A stretch of 31,467 bases of DNA from Erginobacter sp964465735 (GCA_964465735.1 CAYXKT010000016.1:1-31467); one strand, 5' to 3'. Numbered from the stretch's first letter, positions 23,097 through 31,467 are shown. Notes: generated from the sequence alone by a model not told the origin. A program made the numbers and translations.

Positions 23097-24797
23097 TTAA
23101 CGGACCCGGGTGGCGATCATCTCCCCCAGGACGTCCCGGACCCGATACCACTCCTCCGGGAACCGGGACCAGGCGCCGGGATCGATCCCGTAAGCCCCGG
23201 TCTCCCCCAACCCCCGGCGGACGATCGAGTCAACCAGGGGATCGGGGTTCAGGCCGAGACTCCGGGCGAGATGAAAATACTCGTAATCCTGGATACCCCT
23301 GCGGACCATCTTGATCCGGAAGGAGGGGATCGGTCCCTTGATGGCCGGGTAGCCGATCGAGGGGAGCTGCGCCCCCGGGTAATAGACATAAAGATTGCCG
23401 TTATTCTCATAAATACTGACCGGATCGAGGTAGGGTTCTTCACCCCAGAAGTTGGCGGCCCAACCAAAGAACCCGTCAACCCGATATTTCCAGGCCATCC
23501 AGGACCAGGTCCGGAAGGCCAGACCGATCGCGTCCAGACACATCAGTCCGACCGAGGGCTCACCGCCGTGATAGAAGAAACCTTTCTCCCCCAGTCCCTG
23601 CCGCTCCTGGATCTGCGCCGGGTAGTACTGGGAGGCCCGGGGCGCCCACCAATCGATTAGCCCGTAAAGATCAGGATGGGGACCGTGAGTATAGAAATAA
23701 TTGATCTTTCCGCCGGAGGCTTCCCGGAGGATCTTCCCGGTCTTTAGCACGTCCGGATAAGAGGGGCCCTTTTCGTCCCAGATATAGGCGAAGGCGGAAC
23801 CAAGATCCCAGCCTTTCTCCTCCCAGTGACGGACCACCTCCCGGGTATAGTTTCGTAAAATATCTTCACCCGGTCTCCAGTTTTCCGGGAAGGGGAGTTC
23901 CCAGCAGGCGGGGGGGTGGCCGCCGGGGAAGAGGCTGCCATCGACAACGGTGCCTAGATAGCGGTCGTAGCGGGTCCAGTCAACCGGACCATCGGCGGTG
24001 ATCCCATCCGGCATCAGGTCCCAGTGACCATTGCTGAAGCCGTGTTCGTGGGCCATAATCTCGTAGCGGCTCAAGACCTCCCAAGCCCGGTTGTTGAGGG
24101 CGAAGGGGATTTTCTCGCCTCGGGACCAGCGGAAGGAATAAAGGTCGAAAAACACCTGGAGGGTTTTTTTCGCCGGGAGCTCGAAGTCCCAGACCCGGAG
24201 CCGGAGAAGGAGTTTCTTGACTGCTTTTCCTCGGTGGGTGATCCGGATGGTCCCGGTATATTCTCCCGGGGGAGTTTGCGGGGGGATAAAGATATCGACC
24301 CAGACCGGCAGGTTTTTATTCCGTTCCAGGGTCAGGGGGAGGGCCAGTTTCTCTCCGATTTTGCTGTAGGGGTTGTAAAAAGGGATCAGGGGATCGGGAT
24401 AAAGACCGGGCCCGGTCGAGCCCTGACGAGGAGTGGCTTTCCTGACCCGGATGTAATATTCTCGGAAGAGCCGGATGTTTTCCTTGGCGATCCGCTCGGC
24501 CCCCGTCGATAGTCGGTCGATCTCGACTCCGATATTATTCGCGGTCGAATCCGAGCGGAGCACCAACTGGAAAGCCACCCACTCATTGGCTGCGCCGGAT
24601 ACCGTTACGGCTGAGTTAGGCCCGTTCCAGTGGTGGTTCCCATCCTGGTAAGGGGTATCGGGGAATACCTGGAGGCTGTCCCCGGTGGCCCAGACCGTGA
24701 GCCGGGGTTCGCGGAGACCTCCGGAGATACAACCGGCGAGGATGATCCCGGCCAGGCCGAGGAGGATAAGGCTTGGGGCTGAAGAGGCTTTCGGCAT
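23097..24797 (-). CDS. DUF4091/GH123-like glycoside-hydrolase-type lipoprotein
   Basis: The 566-residue protein has a lipoprotein signal peptide with lipobox LAGC (C23). The N-terminal half is beta-rich (WVAFQLVLRSDS, PPGEYTGTIRITHRGKAVKK), as in the sandwich domain that precedes the barrel in GH123-type proteins. The C-terminal half has a TIM-barrel-like segment with acidic/aromatic motifs (AFAYIWDEKGPSYPDVL) and the DUF4091 ending SFRIKMVRRGIQDYEYFHLA. It probably acts on glycans at the cell surface; the substrate is not readable. It stands alone on this strand with about 520 bp to the next gene. The lipoprotein call and length are directly supported; catalytic activity is inferred. Confidence 0.8.
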   Translation of the reverse strand: MPKASSAPSLILLGLAGIILAGCISGGLREPRLTVWATGDSLQVFPDTPYQDGNHHWNGPNSAVTVSGAANEWVAFQLVLRSDSTANNIGVEIDRLSTGAERIAKENIRLFREYYIRVRKATPRQGSTGPGLYPDPLIPFYNPYSKIGEKLALPLTLERNKNLPVWVDIFIPPQTPPGEYTGTIRITHRGKAVKKLLLRLRVWDFELPAKKTLQVFFDLYSFRWSRGEKIPFALNNRAWEVLSRYEIMAHEHGFSNGHWDLMPDGITADGPVDWTRYDRYLGTVVDGSLFPGGHPPACWELPFPENWRPGEDILRNYTREVVRHWEEKGWDLGSAFAYIWDEKGPSYPDVLKTGKILREASGGKINYFYTHGPHPDLYGLIDWWAPRASQYYPAQIQERQGLGEKGFFYHGGEPSVGLMCLDAIGLAFRTWSWMAWKYRVDGFFGWAANFWGEEPYLDPVSIYENNGNLYVYYPGAQLPSIGYPAIKGPIPSFRIKMVRRGIQDYEYFHLARSLGLNPDPLVDSIVRRGLGETGAYGIDPGAWSRFPEEWYRVRDVLGEMIATRVR

Positions 24798-25003
24798 AGA
24801 ATAATATTACTCGGATCCGGCCGTCCCGGCAACCGATTCCCCTTTTCCTCCGGAGGCGGATGTGTTATTGAAAGTTCAACCATAATCACTATTCGCCTTA
24901 GTTGGACAGAACTCCGGTAGAGCCGCTCTCGGTATCATCGGTAATTTATCTCTCGAGAGTAAAACATTGAATTTCGGGTAGATTGTCAGTACAAAAGGCT
25001 GCT
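24798..25003. other. Divergent promoter region without recognised sites
   Basis: About 200 bp between the divergent glycosidase-like lipoprotein and the next gene. I see no strong -35/-10 pair. AAAAGG 6 nt before ATG 25004 is the ribosome site that sets the start of the + strand gene over TTG 24983. Confidence 0.4.
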
Positions 25004-26653
25004 ATGAATGTGGACCAGGACAACTCTTCTTCCCCCGCGCCCCTCCCCCCTCTTGAGGTGGAGCGGATCGGAGGCCTGCTTAAAGCGCTCTGTCTCACTC
25101 GTTCCCAACTCAACCTCTATTCCTTTGATCACCAGGTCGCTCGCAGTCGACTGGCTGCTACCCACCGGGAGATAACCGAGTTGCTTAATATCCGGGAGCG
25201 GATCACCATCGATATTACCAATACCGCCCTGCTTTTCCAGGGTCTCGCGGTCGAGGAGAGGAACCCGATGGTGGAACAACTGGCCCGGGATCTGCGAGGG
25301 CTGAGGATCAATGGTTTCTCCTTTCTCCGCGGTCTGACCTTGAGGGAGTTGGCGGTCTTCTTTCGGATCCTCACTTTGAATAAGGAAGAGGTGGAACGGC
25401 TCCAGGGCGCCCGGGCCTTGATCAGGGAATTGGGCGTGAAGCATATCTCAATCAACCAGATTCGCTATGTCCGCCTGGATGAGGACAAGAAGATCGTCTC
25501 CCGCGATGCCCAGGTTTTCGATTCGGCGGCGGGTAAAACCGATGGGCAACAGGAGTTGCTGGATAACCTTACCCAGTCCCTGCTCAGTAAACAGGCTGAC
25601 CGGGAATGGCTGCTCGATGAGATCCGGGCCGATCCGGCTCGAGTCGCCGACCAGATGGTGGCGATGATCAAATATTTCGATGATCAGGAAGTTACCGATG
25701 GCCAGGAGAAACGCCAGGCGGCCCTGGACGCCCTGCTCGGCTCGATCAAGACCCTGGGGGTCCGGCTGGCCGAGCGCGACGGAGGGGATGGGGAGGAGGC
25801 AGGTCGGCCGATGGCTCAATCGCTGCTCATTCTGGAGCGGGAATTGAAATCCCGGTCGGCGGGGTTGAAGAGTTCGAAGTCGGTGACCCGTTTTGTGGAA
25901 GAGATCACCTCCACGGTGACCGCTTTTATTGACAACCACCAGACCAATATGGTGGCTAAGGAGTACTTAAAGGACGAGAAAGGGCTGAAGCGGACCGAGC
26001 AGCTTTTGCGGAATATCCTGGAGCGCGATACTGAGAGTAACTTGCTGCCGCGTATAGAGGCCGTACTTCGGGAAAAGGGGATCTCCGAGGCTGACCTGGA
26101 GAAACTGCTCTCCCGAATTTCCACCGTTCCGGTGTCGGCGCAAAAGCCTAAAAAGAAAAGAAAGCGGCGTCCTCGAGCGCCTCGGCCGGTGGTCGAAAAG
26201 ATTGAGCAAGCCCTGGCTGATGGTCTTTCCGGGAAAAAACCGGTGGATGAGGTGACGGCCTATCTGGCTGGAGTTTTTAAGCGGGAGACTTCCGGGCGGA
26301 CGAAAAATGCCGAGGCCGCCCGGGCTCGGCTGGAGGAGGATCTGGGACGGGTTGAAGGGTTGCTGGGGGCGGTCGGGCTTTCTCTGGCGGCGTTCGATCC
26401 TCAGGGCCGGGTGGTCCTGGCCACCGGCCGGGCCGCCGAGATTCTTCAGTCGGGTTCGGAAGGAGCCATCTCGGAAGAATTGCTCGAGTATCTCCGATCT
26501 ACAGATGACAAGGGGGATGGGCCGGCTCGAAACAAATTTCTATCCGAACTTTCCCCCGAGCAACACGATAAGACCCGGCAAATTTTACAAGCGGTTGACC
26601 GGACAGTTCGGGACGATCAGGGCAACCTGCTGGGGTTAATTCTTCACGATTAG
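25004..26653 (+). CDS. Multi-domain cytoplasmic protein with C-terminal PAS-like domain
   Basis: The ATG at 25004 is favoured by AAAAGG upstream. The 549-residue protein lacks signal peptide and membrane helices. Residues about 20-170 form an alpha/beta domain with the pattern LYSFDHQVARSRLAATHREI ... LFQGLAVEERNP ... LRINGFSFLRGLTLRELAVF, the kind of region found upstream of HD-GYP or HEAT domains in signalling proteins. A mainly helical, charged middle follows. A very basic linker KPKKKRKRRPRAPRP sits at 381-395, and a PAS-like domain lies near 445-549 (LAAFDPQGRVVLATGRAAEI ... VRDDQGNLLGLILHD), at the very C-terminus with no kinase or cyclase after it. It may be a signalling adaptor. I do not recognise an exact family. 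Confidence 0.65.
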   Translation: MNVDQDNSSSPAPLPPLEVERIGGLLKALCLTRSQLNLYSFDHQVARSRLAATHREITELLNIRERITIDITNTALLFQGLAVEERNPMVEQLARDLRGLRINGFSFLRGLTLRELAVFFRILTLNKEEVERLQGARALIRELGVKHISINQIRYVRLDEDKKIVSRDAQVFDSAAGKTDGQQELLDNLTQSLLSKQADREWLLDEIRADPARVADQMVAMIKYFDDQEVTDGQEKRQAALDALLGSIKTLGVRLAERDGGDGEEAGRPMAQSLLILERELKSRSAGLKSSKSVTRFVEEITSTVTAFIDNHQTNMVAKEYLKDEKGLKRTEQLLRNILERDTESNLLPRIEAVLREKGISEADLEKLLSRISTVPVSAQKPKKKRKRRPRAPRPVVEKIEQALADGLSGKKPVDEVTAYLAGVFKRETSGRTKNAEAARARLEEDLGRVEGLLGAVGLSLAAFDPQGRVVLATGRAAEILQSGSEGAISEELLEYLRSTDDKGDGPARNKFLSELSPEQHDKTRQILQAVDRTVRDDQGNLLGLILHD

Positions 26654-26667
26654 GGGATTCTATCCCC
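26653..26667 (+). other. Short perfect hairpin after the PAS-like gene
   Basis: GGGGAT-TCT-ATCCCC begins at the last base of the stop codon of the PAS-like gene. No T-run follows, so it is not a standard terminator, but it lies between convergent genes and might stabilise the mRNA end. Confidence 0.4.
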
Positions 26668-26796
26668 CATCCGCCACTCACTATCGGAGAGTTAAGTCGC
26701 TGGAGCGCATTGGGCCCTGCTGGATTGTCATATTCTTTCCGGCCATAATTTCGGAGCAATCTCCCCTATACCCCGGCCGGCCGGCCCGGCAGGTGA

Positions 26797-28242
26797 TTAA
26801 TCCGCTCGGGAGACAATCAGAACCTCGATCCGGACTTCGCCGATCAGGTTTAATAGCCGGAGCTGTCCGGTCAATCCGGACCGGTTGAACGCGATATGGC
26901 CGGCGTCAATCGGGATCTGACCAAAGACGGGATCGGCGGGGGTCCATTTTCCGGTGAAGAGTTCGGCCCACTGGTGATAGTAGAAGAGTCCGTCGTTCAT
27001 CGCCACCAGTCCGGTTACAGTCCGGGCGGGGAGGCCGACTGAGCGGGCCAGGGCGACCAGAAGAATCGAATGAGCCTTGCAGTCGCCCGCTCCTCGCTTC
27101 AGGACATCGACCGCGTTGGGGATCGGCGTGGCTAAGAAGGTCTTCTTCAGGTTTTTAAATACCCAGCCGGTGAGCATTTCGGCGACTCGACGGGAATCCT
27201 TCTCCTCCTTGATAATTATTTTGGCCAGATTCTCGATGGTCTGGTGGTCGGATTGGATATAGGCGGTGGCTTTTAAATCTGCCGTCCGGGCGGGGTCGAG
27301 AATCGGCAGCGGCGGCGGGGGGTCGGCGGTGGGGGGAGGGGAAGAGATCTTGAGATAGTAGGAATCCGGCCCGATTTTATTGTAGGCCTGGCGGGGCGAG
27401 TTGATAATCAGTTCCGGGTCGCTGATCCCGGACAGCCGCAGGTGGAGACGACGGATCTTCCGGGGGTTGGCCAGAGGCCGGTTGGGGCGGACGGCGGAGG
27501 CCAGGATCAGGTCGCCCGGGTGATCCAGGTCGCGGGCGATTTCCTCCTCCGCCTCCCGGATGGTGATTATCCCCTGAGTGCTTTCCCGGGTCCGTAGTTC
27601 ACTGTCGATTATCGAGGTGGTGGAGGTGCCGAGTTCGGGAAAATCCGACCGGATCCGGTATAAGATTAGGGACACCCCGCCCGGGAACCGCTCCTCAATC
27701 TCCTCGACAGTATGGGTAACGGTGACCGGCGACAGGAGAGTGGTTTCGAAGATGGTCGCGGTGACGGATTCCCCCGGGGCGGGACCCCGGCGGATCAGTT
27801 CCAGGTCGGCCAGGGAGTCGGCCAGAGTCTCTCCGATAGCCGGGGTGGTTCGCTCACCGGTGGGGGTCTCCACTCGGAATTCCCCTCCTTCCCGATGACC
27901 GCGAAATGAGATCTTTCCCAGTGGCGATTCATTGTCAGTAGTGAAGGAGGCCAGTCCTTGCTCCGGGAGATAGATCTTTTCTTCCACCTGGGTTAACTCT
28001 TGCCGGCTGCCGCCGAGATTGAGTCGGTATTTGAGCTGGAGTTCAGTCCGGTAGGCCGGCTTTTCATCCCGGGTAGTTTTCTCCAGCGACATAGTCCCGT
28101 AACCGATCTTTTCCCCGAAGAGATAGACCCCGTACCAGCGGGTGCCAAGATAACGGTCCGGATCGAAACGCCCGTGGCTCGCCAGTGGCGGAAGGAGGGC
28201 GAAAAGTATGGTCGGCGCGAGTATTCTCCACAGCCGGGTCAT
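26797..28242 (-). CDS. Exported transglutaminase-like (DUF/Tgm core) protein
   Basis: The 481-residue protein has a signal peptide (MTRLWRILAPTILFALLPPL, cleavage near ASHG). The C-terminal transglutaminase-like core has its catalytic triad: C388 in RGAGDCKAHSILLVALARSV, H423 in FYYHQWAELF and D437 in TPADPVFGQ. The N-terminal 300 residues are beta-rich (KIGYGTMSLEKTT, YRTELQLKYRLNLGGSRQEL) as in related large exported transglutaminase-like proteins. It may act as a peptidase-like or protein cross-linking enzyme at the envelope. It overlaps the upstream gene by 4 nt (28239-28242, ATGA), so it is translationally coupled to the SecD-P1-like protein. Confidence 0.85.
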   Translation of the reverse strand: MTRLWRILAPTILFALLPPLASHGRFDPDRYLGTRWYGVYLFGEKIGYGTMSLEKTTRDEKPAYRTELQLKYRLNLGGSRQELTQVEEKIYLPEQGLASFTTDNESPLGKISFRGHREGGEFRVETPTGERTTPAIGETLADSLADLELIRRGPAPGESVTATIFETTLLSPVTVTHTVEEIEERFPGGVSLILYRIRSDFPELGTSTTSIIDSELRTRESTQGIITIREAEEEIARDLDHPGDLILASAVRPNRPLANPRKIRRLHLRLSGISDPELIINSPRQAYNKIGPDSYYLKISSPPPTADPPPPLPILDPARTADLKATAYIQSDHQTIENLAKIIIKEEKDSRRVAEMLTGWVFKNLKKTFLATPIPNAVDVLKRGAGDCKAHSILLVALARSVGLPARTVTGLVAMNDGLFYYHQWAELFTGKWTPADPVFGQIPIDAGHIAFNRSGLTGQLRLLNLIGEVRIEVLIVSRAD

Positions 28243-28844
28243 TTAAAGATAAACCTTTTCCGGGGGGTCGCGATCGGGAGAGGTGAGGGGATGGGAGATG
28301 GGCTGGGCTTGAATTGAATATGCTCCTGCAGTTGTTTTAGCTCCTCAGCGGAAAAATCACCCGAGAAATCCATCCGGTCCTTCCGGGTCAACGGCTTCAT
28401 CTGTGCGGTAGATCGGACCGTGTTGTCAAGGACAACAATGACCGTCCGGCCGACATTGCCCATCATCGCCTCGGCGAATTTTCTTTTCCCCCCCGGTTTG
28501 AGGTGCAGCCGGAGCTGTTGAGACTCGTCTTCCGATTGATAGGAGATCCCCTCCACATCGGCCTCGGTCAGCCAGGGGGTTTCATCGCAGATCTCGAAAT
28601 CATCCCGCGGGATTGTTACTTTTCTATCCGGGCAATAAATCGGAACGATCCGGGCCGGCCGGCGAAAGTAGAGTGTCAGGTGGATCGGCCGGGGGGTGGG
28701 GGGGGGCGAGGGGGTTGCGGCCGGGGAGGGGGAGGGAGGCCCCTGGCCTGCCGGGGGCGCTTCCTTGCCGGCAGAAGAAGTTGGGAGTAGAAAGATACCA
28801 GCCAGGAGGGCGGCGAACCAGTATTGAGTCTTTCGGATTTTCAT
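28239..28844 (-). CDS. Exported protein with SecD first-periplasmic-domain-like region
   Basis: The 201-residue protein has a signal peptide (MKIRKTQYWFAALLAGIFLL), a Pro/Ser/Thr linker at about 30-52 and then a compact domain. Its LRLHLKPGGKRKFAEAM, VIVVLDNTVRSTAQM and SGDFSAEELKQL segments resemble the P1 head domain of SecD (which also occurs detached in some exported proteins). There are no membrane helices after the signal peptide, so it is not a translocase subunit. A second Pro-rich stretch lies near the end. It is first in a two-gene unit with the transglutaminase-like gene. Confidence 0.6.
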   Translation of the reverse strand: MKIRKTQYWFAALLAGIFLLPTSSAGKEAPPAGQGPPSPSPAATPSPPPTPRPIHLTLYFRRPARIVPIYCPDRKVTIPRDDFEICDETPWLTEADVEGISYQSEDESQQLRLHLKPGGKRKFAEAMMGNVGRTVIVVLDNTVRSTAQMKPLTRKDRMDFSGDFSAEELKQLQEHIQFKPSPSPIPSPLPIATPRKRFIFK

Positions 28845-28949
28845 AATTCGGATAAATTCCGGTTGACAGCGAAAAAATCCGGAGGTGAAGCTCTGATCAG
28901 AAACCGGAAATACTCAGGTTATCAGGCTGAAGACTAAAGATGGAAAAAC

Positions 28950-29360
28950 TGTCGCGTTTCATTTTCAATGAGACTGGCGTTTCACCTTAAATTAGACTCA
29001 CGCCTCACTCTCTTGAAAAAATATGTCACAAGGACAATCTCAATTGGAGATTCGGTTTTGATCTGGCCCCCCTTCAGGGGGCTGATTAATTGCTGCTGAT
29101 CCATTTTGATCCCGGCGATTCTCGCCGGGCTATGATGTTTTACCCCTTTGGGGTAACTGAAGGGACGTGAACGGCGTCCCACATCAGAGCCCGGGGTGCA
29201 ACCCCGGGATAAAAGACGCCGCCGGCAACTCTTAGCGGCACTCCAACGGAGTGCCGGATAATAATCCGAGACAGTATTTCCTTTGGGAACCCGCGTAATT
29301 TTAGTAGCGCAATTTACCCATTATGTTAGATACCAGTCTCATCTGCTATGAGACGCGACA
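28950..29360. mobile_element. 411-bp non-coding element with 28-bp terminal inverted repeats (MITE-like)
   Basis: The left end TGTCGCGTTTCATTTTC (28950 onward) continues to ATGAGACTGG; the right end, read on the minus strand from 29360, is TGTCGCGTCTCATAGC continuing to ATGAGACTGG. The two 28-bp ends agree at 22 positions. Each end contains its own TCAT/ATGA inner inversion. No open frame of use is inside. I could not identify a target-site duplication. This is a non-autonomous transposable element by structure; the parent transposase is not in the window. Confidence 0.75.
29066..29256. repeat. Array of six short GC-rich hairpins
   Basis: Six perfect hairpins lie in line: GCCCCC/GGGGGC (29066-29082), CCCGGCGA/TCGCCGGG (29111-29129), TACCCC/GGGGTA (29141-29155), GGGACG/CGTCCC (29162-29180), CCCGGGGT/ACCCCGGG (29190-29208) and CGGCACTCC/GGAGTGCCG (29236-29256). 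Loops are mostly 3-5 nt (7 nt in the fourth). They fill the centre of the inverted-repeat element. Confidence 0.85.
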
Positions 29361-29577
29361 CTCCAGGTTGAGATTGCTTCTCCGTCTTCCCTGAGTGGTT
29401 AACTGGAAACAATTTATCCGCCAGCGACTCAAACCGCAAGTTCTATTCGGCCTTCTCAGGGAAAATACTTGTCCGGAGCGCCGAAAATATTTAGAATAAT
29501 CCGGATCAGCAAGACCTGATTGATCCACTAATAGCAGAAAGAATTGTCCGGAAGCGGAAATAGGGAGGCAAAAAGCA

Positions 29578-30063
29578 ATGAAGATCGGAATTATCTCAGA
29601 TACACACGAAAATATGGAGAAGATCCGGCTGGCGGTCGAGATCTTCAATCAGGAAGAGGTCGGGGTCGTCCTCCACGGGGGGGATATCATCTCTCCGATC
29701 ACGGCCAAAGAATTCTCCGCCCTCAAAGCTCCTTTGATCGGGGTTTTCGGCAACAATGACGGCGACAAGCTTTATCTCACCGAACGCTTTCAAAAGATCG
29801 GCACCCTCCACCAGAAACGCTGGGAAGGAACTCTGGACGGAAAGAAATTCCTCCTGATTCACGAGCCGGATATGCTCGATGCCCTGGCCGCCAGTGGGTA
29901 TTACGATGTGATTGTTTATGGCCATACCCATAAGTCCGAGATTACCCGCCGGGGAAAGACTCTGGTGGTCAATCCGGGTGAAGGCGGAGGCTGGATTACC
30001 GGAAAAGCCGGCGCCGCCCTGCTCGATACCACCACGATGGAAGCTCGTTTGATTGAGATTTAG
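29578..30063 (+). CDS. YfcE/MJ0936-type metallophosphoesterase
   Basis: ATG 29578 follows GGAGG. The 161-residue protein has the full calcineurin-like metal set: D8 and H10 (IISDTH), D36 (HGGDI), N60-D61 (GNNDGD), H95 (LLIHEPD) and H116/H118 (YGHTHKSE). Size and motif spacing match the YfcE/MJ0936 phosphodiesterase group, a cytoplasmic dimetal enzyme with phosphodiesterase activity in vitro; the physiological substrate is not known. Confidence 0.93.
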   Translation: MKIGIISDTHENMEKIRLAVEIFNQEEVGVVLHGGDIISPITAKEFSALKAPLIGVFGNNDGDKLYLTERFQKIGTLHQKRWEGTLDGKKFLLIHEPDMLDALAASGYYDVIVYGHTHKSEITRRGKTLVVNPGEGGGWITGKAGAALLDTTTMEARLIEI

Positions 30064-30200
30064 GGGTTGGCGGGGGATAAAAAACCGGTAATCGGTGATC
30101 TTTTCGGGCGAAGATTTGTGAAGATTAGTGGTTAAATAAAGGGGGGGGATCTAACAGAGTGATCAATATAATCAGTAAATAAAAACCGAGGGGGTAGGAT

Positions 30201-30740
30201 ATGTTTCTGGAACTGGTTAAGAAGCGGCGCTCAGTCCGGAATTTCAGTGAACGGGCGGTCAAGCGGGGGCAGATCGAGCTCTGTCTGGAGGCGGCCCGGT
30301 TGGCCCCTTCAGCCTGTAATGGCCAACCCTGGAAATTTCTGGTCTTTGATGACCGGGAACGGAAGGAAAATTTTTGCCGGGCGGCCGTCTCCGGGATTTA
30401 CCGGACCAGCAGTTTCATCAAACAGGCACCGGTGATAATCCTCGCTATCTCCCGGCGAGGCAAGCTGCTTCCCGATTTAGCCGGCCGCTTCCAGGGGAAG
30501 AATTATCCTCTGATCGATCTCGGGATTGCCGTCGAGCACCTGGTGCTTCAGGCAACGGAAGCGGGGCTGGGAACCTGCTGGGTGGGCTGGTTCAACGGGC
30601 CGGCTGTGAAGAAGCACCTGGCCCTGCCGAAAGAGGAAAGACCGATCGCGCTCATTCCCCTGGGCTATCCGGCCGAGGATGAATCAACGCCCACCTCCCG
30701 GAAGACAATTGCCGAGATCGCGGTTTTTAACCCGGCTTGA
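30201..30740 (+). CDS. Nitroreductase-family flavoprotein
   Basis: The 179-residue protein begins MFLELVKKRRSVRNFSERAV and has APSACNGQPWKFLVFDD and EAGLGTCWVGWF, the FMN-binding landmarks of the nitroreductase family. Length is at the short end of the family, like several single-domain anaerobe members. It would reduce nitro groups, quinones or enones with NAD(P)H, but the substrate cannot be assigned. A G-rich ribosome site (GGGGGTAGG) precedes the ATG. Its end is 19 nt from the convergent membrane protein gene. Confidence 0.92.
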   Translation: MFLELVKKRRSVRNFSERAVKRGQIELCLEAARLAPSACNGQPWKFLVFDDRERKENFCRAAVSGIYRTSSFIKQAPVIILAISRRGKLLPDLAGRFQGKNYPLIDLGIAVEHLVLQATEAGLGTCWVGWFNGPAVKKHLALPKEERPIALIPLGYPAEDESTPTSRKTIAEIAVFNPA

Positions 30741-30759
30741 ACCCGGCAGTGGTAGCAGT

Positions 30760-31251
30760 CTAATCCTCTGCTGCTCCCTTTCTCTCTCCCGCCGGTTGGA
30801 CAGCAACAGTCTGCTTGCGGGGGAAGAGAGCGGCCAGAAGGATCAGGAGGAGCAGTCCGGCGGCCGCGTCCCCGATCCACCAGGACTTGAAGATCCCGAG
30901 CCTTATCCCTTGCCAGAGAACGGCGGCAATCCCGGCCACGGTCGAGATCATTACCACAATGATAAAGGGGCGCATCCGGAGAGGATTGACCGCCGCGGCG
31001 AAGAAGAGCAGTCCGGTGGCCAGGGTGGAGATCGCCAGGCCGGTCAGGATAAACTTGATCAGGTTTTTGACCTTGATTTCGGCGGGGTCTTCCGACTTGA
31101 TAAAATTTCGTACCGAAGCGTCGGGGACAAAATGACGGACGAAGAACTCGCTGCCGTGAGCCATCCGGGGAGATTCGAAAAAGGCCATCGAAAGGGTCGC
31201 CGCCAGGCACAGTAGGCCAAGAATAACCGCCAGCAATCTAAATCCAAACAT
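30760..31251 (-). CDS. Small four-helix membrane protein of unknown function
   Basis: ATG at 31251 has GGAGG 7 nt upstream. The 163-residue protein has hydrophobic segments at about 4-24, 64-87, 95-115 and 122-142 and a basic, Ala/Pro-rich C-terminal tail. The loop after the first helix (ESPRMAHGSEFFVRHFVPD) is extracytoplasmic by topology. No family is recognised. It is convergent with the nitroreductase gene. Confidence 0.75.
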   Translation of the reverse strand: MFGFRLLAVILGLLCLAATLSMAFFESPRMAHGSEFFVRHFVPDASVRNFIKSEDPAEIKVKNLIKFILTGLAISTLATGLLFFAAAVNPLRMRPFIIVVMISTVAGIAAVLWQGIRLGIFKSWWIGDAAAGLLLLILLAALFPRKQTVAVQPAGERKGAAED

Positions 31252-31401
31252 ATCTTACCTCCTTTCCTTCCGCGATCCGGTTTTTCCACGAACCGGAACA
31301 GTGGCAGGATACGATGTTAACTTATCCTAACCTAAATTGAGCGATTCTATGCGGCGAACTGCGCCAATCTTTTGCGTCCGAACGGATATTGAAAATCCTC
31401 G

Positions 31402-31420
31402 CCATATCTCCCGGATATGG
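31402..31420. other. Hairpin in terminal non-coding stretch
   Basis: CCATATC-TCCCG-GATATGG is a perfect 7-bp stem in the otherwise gene-free 31252-31467 region. The surrounding sequence looks like part of an interspersed repeat, but the window ends before a second copy or edge can be seen. Confidence 0.4.
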
Positions 31421-31467
31421 CTGCGGTTTTCGCAACCCGTCGGCCAGCAAAATCTTAGCACGTTTCA

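Noticed and set aside
1..31467. tRNA or rRNA genes
   Set aside because: I looked for T-arm GGTTCGAATCC-like signatures and for rRNA blocks and saw none; a covariance-model scan would be decisive.

Overview
The window looks like a chromosomal scaffold from a GC-rich, diderm, probably anaerobic bacterium of an uncultivated lineage. The diderm call rests on a predicted outer-membrane beta-barrel, two lipoproteins and several Sec-exported proteins. The anaerobic call rests on a rubrerythrin / desulfoferrodoxin / ferritin peroxide-superoxide defence operon and on a molybdenum hydroxylase. The archaeal-type class I aldolase (ADH-synthase-like), the long Pro/Thr-repeat surface protein and the many short interspersed palindromes resemble what is found in poorly cultured phyla (Omnitrophota- or PVC-like genomes). 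That placement is inference; no rRNA, tRNA or other phylogenetic marker is present.

Layout. 1-800: a decayed hsdR (type I restriction) fragment on the minus strand, an interspersed repeat, and a promoter. 836-4718: a very large exported repeat protein (seven-unit propeller-like N-terminus, Pro/Thr linker with a 93-bp tandem repeat interrupted by a 100-N assembly gap, five C-terminal FG-GAP-like repeats). 4818-5054: a small Cys-rich peptide with six [FY]-x-Cys motifs. 5163-5966: REP-like palindromes and a staphylococcal-nuclease-like lipoprotein. 6080-7124: a MITE-like element, an outer-membrane barrel and heptamer repeats. 7190-10424: a minus-strand molybdenum hydroxylase operon (large subunit, [2Fe-2S] subunit, zinc-ribbon protein). 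10752-13799: an HdeD-like membrane protein, a sensor PP2C phosphatase and an exported protein. 13796-16575: a perR-rbr-dfx-ftn-nfu oxidative-stress cluster with a visible promoter/Per-box and a strong terminator. 16579-17280: an MtnX-like HAD phosphatase. 17369-21645: a tightly coupled minus-strand operon of a DUF1573 protein, an alkaline-phosphatase-superfamily membrane enzyme and an ABC-2 exporter. 21773-22573: an ADH synthase/FBP-aldolase-like enzyme. 23097-24797: a GH123/DUF4091-like lipoprotein. 25004-26653: an unusual multi-domain signalling-like protein. 26797-28844: a translationally coupled SecD-P1-like exported protein plus transglutaminase-like protein. 28950-29360: a 411-bp element with 28-bp terminal inverted repeats enclosing a hairpin array. 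29578-31251: a YfcE-type phosphodiesterase, a nitroreductase and a four-helix membrane protein.

How things fit together. The best-supported functional unit is the peroxide/superoxide cluster: PerR would sense peroxide and repress its own promoter and the downstream genes; desulfoferrodoxin reduces superoxide, rubrerythrin reduces peroxide, ferritin stores iron and Nfu supports Fe-S repair. The most distinctive unexplained items are the [FY]-x-Cys peptide and the family of REP-like palindromes whose 5'-GTAG head supplies the TAG stop codon of three separate genes.
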